64,000 nucleotides of DNA from Sphingomonas sp. QA11 (GTDB lineage: Bacteria; Pseudomonadota; Alphaproteobacteria; Sphingomonadales; Sphingomonadaceae). Positions within the stretch are counted from its first letter, which is position 1. Each line of letters starts with the position of its first letter. Positions 62,233 to 64,000 of the stretch are shown here, in pieces. The notes beneath the pieces were generated by a model. It ran no database searches. It was not told where the DNA came from and saw only the letters and a program-made list of their open reading frames with translations. Both the position numbers and the translations under genes were made by a program. The stretch lies in contig NZ_CP098774.1 of assembly GCF_028473665.1 (NCBI RefSeq), positions 3,252,501 through 3,316,500 of the forward strand, written 5' to 3'.

Positions 62233-63687
62233 ATGACCTTCGCCGACCTCGGCCTATCCGACCAACTTCTGAAAGCCGTCAACGAGTCCGGCTATACCGA
62301 GCCGACTCCGATCCAGGCGAGCGCGATCCCGAGCGTGCTGATGATGCGCGACATCATCGGCATCGCCCAGACGGGCACAGGCAAGACCGCAGCGTTCGTG
62401 CTGCCCATGATCGACATATTGGGCGAGGGCCGAAGCCGTGCGCGCATGCCGCGATCGCTGATTCTCGAACCGACGCGCGAACTCGCCGCGCAGGTGGCGG
62501 AGAATTTCGAGAAATACGGCAAATACCACAAGCTTTCGATGGCGTTGCTGATCGGCGGCGTGTCCATGGGCGACCAGCAAAAGGCGCTTGAAAAGGGCGT
62601 CGACGTGCTGATCGCCACGCCGGGCCGGCTGATGGACCTGTTCGGACGCGGCAAGATCCTGCTCACCGGCTGCGACCTGCTGGTGATCGACGAGGCAGAC
62701 CGGATGCTCGACATGGGGTTCATCCCCGACATCGAGGAAATCTGCACCAAGCTGCCCAAGCAGCGCCAGACCCTGCTCTTCTCCGCGACCATGCCGCCGC
62801 CGATCAAGAAGCTGGCCGACAAATTCCTGAGCAATCCCAAGACGATAGAAGTTGCGCGCCCTGCGACCGCCAACACCAACATCAAGCAGTGGCTGGTCCC
62901 GGTCTCGGCCTCGAAGAAGCGCGAGAAGCTCGTCGCGCTGCTCGAGCATGAGGATGTGAAGACGGCGATCATCTTCTCGAACCGCAAGACGACGGTGCGC
63001 GACCTGAACAAGGCGCTGCAACGCCAGGGTTTCCGATCGAGCGAGATCCATGGCGACATGGAACAATCGCAGCGCATCGCCGAGCTCGACCGGTTCAAGG
63101 CCGGCGACGTCAACATCCTGGTCGCGTCGGACGTCGCGGCGCGCGGCCTCGACATCAAGGGCGTTAGCCACGTCTTCAATTTCGATGCACCCTGGCACCC
63201 CGACGATTATGTCCACCGGATCGGCCGCACCGGCCGCGCCGGCGCGACCGGCGTCGCCTTCACGCTGGTGACGGCTGACGACGCCGAGAACGTCGCCAAT
63301 ATCGAGAAGCTGACGGGCATGAAGATCGAGCGCTACGAAGGCGCCGAGGACGAGCCCGCATCCGCCACCACATCCCGCGGCCGGGGCGGCCGGACCAAGC
63401 CAGCCGCCAAGGCGCCGAAGGCAGCCCCCGAGAAGGCCAGGAGCGCAAAGCCGGAACCAGCCAGCGCGGATGCGGCGACCGAGACCGAGCGTCCAGCCCG
63501 GCCACCACGCACGCCGCGCGACTCACGTCCGCCTCGCGAAGAGCGGCCGGCGCGCGAAAGCCGCCCGCCGCGCCAGGAGCGACCCGCCGGCGACGACCGC
63601 CCCACGCGCGGCACGCAGGATGACGGCCCCGACGAGGGCTGGAACGGCCCGCTGCCCGACTTCCTGATGGCGAAGCTGACTTACTGA
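62233..63687 (+). CDS. DEAD-box RNA helicase
   Basis: A 484-residue ATP-dependent RNA helicase of the RhlE-like type. Motifs in order: Q motif FADLGLSDQLLKAVNESGYTE (about 3-23, with TPIQ), I AQTGTGKTAAF, Ia PTRELAAQV, Ib TPGRLMDL, II VIDEADRMLDMGF (DEAD), III SATMPP, V VASDVAARGLDIKG and VI HRIGRTGRAG. The last 120 residues are a low-complexity tail of R, P, E and A (RPPRTPRDSRPPREERPARE), likely RNA-binding. The start at MTFADLGLS was chosen over in-frame starts 9 and 10 codons upstream that lie in a hairpin. Confidence 0.94.
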   Translation: MTFADLGLSDQLLKAVNESGYTEPTPIQASAIPSVLMMRDIIGIAQTGTGKTAAFVLPMIDILGEGRSRARMPRSLILEPTRELAAQVAENFEKYGKYHKLSMALLIGGVSMGDQQKALEKGVDVLIATPGRLMDLFGRGKILLTGCDLLVIDEADRMLDMGFIPDIEEICTKLPKQRQTLLFSATMPPPIKKLADKFLSNPKTIEVARPATANTNIKQWLVPVSASKKREKLVALLEHEDVKTAIIFSNRKTTVRDLNKALQRQGFRSSEIHGDMEQSQRIAELDRFKAGDVNILVASDVAARGLDIKGVSHVFNFDAPWHPDDYVHRIGRTGRAGATGVAFTLVTADDAENVANIEKLTGMKIERYEGAEDEPASATTSRGRGGRTKPAAKAPKAAPEKARSAKPEPASADAATETERPARPPRTPRDSRPPREERPARESRPPRQERPAGDDRPTRGTQDDGPDEGWNGPLPDFLMAKLTY

Positions 63688-63693
63688 CCGTTC

Positions 63694-63894
63694 GTGGACG
63701 GGATCGTCGAGACGGTACCAGTGAAGCGAATCGAAAGCCCCTGCGTCAACATCTGCGAGATGGACGCGGCCTCTGGCCTGTGCACGGGATGCGCACGGAC
63801 CATCGATGAGATCGCCGGGTGGAGCAGCGGCAGTGCCGCGTGGCGGGACGCGGTGATGGCAGCGCTGCCTGGGCGAAGGGCCATCCTGCCTTAG
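63694..63894 (+). CDS. DUF1289 protein
   Basis: A 66-residue protein of the DUF1289 family: [20 protein letters not shown] has the conserved cysteines, followed by [20 protein letters not shown]. The four cysteines probably bind a metal. A GTG start lies seven bases after the helicase stop; an internal GTG nine codons in would still include the domain. Likely cotranscribed with the helicase gene. Role unknown. Confidence 0.85.
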   Translation: MDGIVETVPVKRIESPCVNICEMDAASGLCTGCARTIDEIAGWSSGSAAWRDAVMAALPGRRAILP

Positions 63895-63928
63895 CCCTAC
63901 CTGGAAGCGGCAGGGCCAAGGCCGGGCG

Positions 63929-64000
63929 TCACCCCGCCTTTTCAGGCTCCGGCGCCGGCATCAGGGCGTTGTCCTTGTCATTCGCACGCCGATAAGCGTC
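63929..64000 (-). CDS. C-terminal end of a gene running off the window
   Basis: The minus strand reads 23 codons and a TGA: YRRANDKDNALMPAPEPEKA is part of it. It is too short to identify and could be a chance open frame, but its position, converging on the DUF1289 gene after a 34-base gap, suits a real gene end. Confidence 0.35.
   Translation of the reverse strand, partial: DAYRRANDKDNALMPAPEPEKAG

Overview
The window is a GC-rich (roughly two-thirds G+C) chromosomal segment from an alphaproteobacterium, most likely Sphingomonas or a close relative in the Sphingomonadaceae. The evidence is a CpdR cell-cycle regulator beside an N-formylglutamate amidohydrolase, PhaR beside a PHA-synthase-like hydrolase, an atpHAGDC cluster separate from the F0 genes with a very short epsilon subunit, SapC, a TonB-dependent receptor, and families of short GC-rich intergenic repeats. 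No prophage, insertion sequence, CRISPR array or rRNA was seen. One tRNA (Val-GAC) is present.

Layout. 1-6.3 kb: a partial PAS/GAF sensor kinase, threonine synthase, grpE-hrcA, a DUF6438-like secreted protein, and the overlapping pair rph-rdgB. 6.4-12.8 kb: a CAP-domain lipoprotein, hemW, an LpoA-like lipoprotein whose start codon overlaps that of divergent rsmI, a YraN protein whose N-terminus is read from an intergenic repeat, gshB and a DedA protein. 13-21.9 kb: a TonB_C-domain protein, xerC and priA (divergent), a membrane-anchored trypsin-like protease, a CPBP protease, the ada-DUF1203 pair and an alpha/beta hydrolase. 22.1-25.1 kb: a methyl-accepting-type receptor flanked by two paralogous small cysteine-rich envelope proteins of unrecognised family. 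25.2-30.3 kb: atpHAGDC, interrupted by two repeats. 30.3-38.3 kb: a DUF6265 protein, an AraC-type regulator, an orphan cpaF, a cysteine-cluster protein, an aspartic protease with PDZ domain, phaR, a PhaC-like protein and an acetyl-CoA acetyltransferase. 38.4-45.7 kb: a DUF2975/HTH pair with a palindrome in its promoter spacer, a second aspartic protease, alanine racemase, a glycine-zipper protein, an aminotransferase and an ABC-F ATPase. 45.7-49.9 kb: a divergent version of the enterobacterial yjfIJKLMC set (PspA-like, DUF2170, ATP-grasp ligase, DUF2491, DUF350, DUF1190). 50-57 kb: an MHS-type transporter, an HD-domain protein, a small lipoprotein, an L,D-transpeptidase-like protein and a TonB receptor with a long leader. 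57-64 kb: tRNA-Val, cpdR, N-formylglutamate amidohydrolase, a candidate small RNA, sapC, an FAD-linked oxidase, a DEAD-box helicase and a DUF1289 protein.

How the genes fit together. Most are housekeeping genes: protein folding (hrcA/grpE), RNA and nucleotide quality control (rph, rdgB, rsmI), heme and glutathione, replication restart and chromosome resolution (priA, xerC), and ATP synthesis. A smaller set concerns the envelope: lipoproteins, the LpoA-like protein, the L,D-transpeptidase-like protein, PspA/Yjf, the DedA protein, the CPBP protease and the trypsin-like protease. The least explained elements are the CLCERR-motif paralogs around the receptor, the promoter-to-terminator sRNA candidate near 58.9 kb, the leader hairpin of the TonB receptor, and repeats that have become part of coding sequences or ribosome-binding sites.
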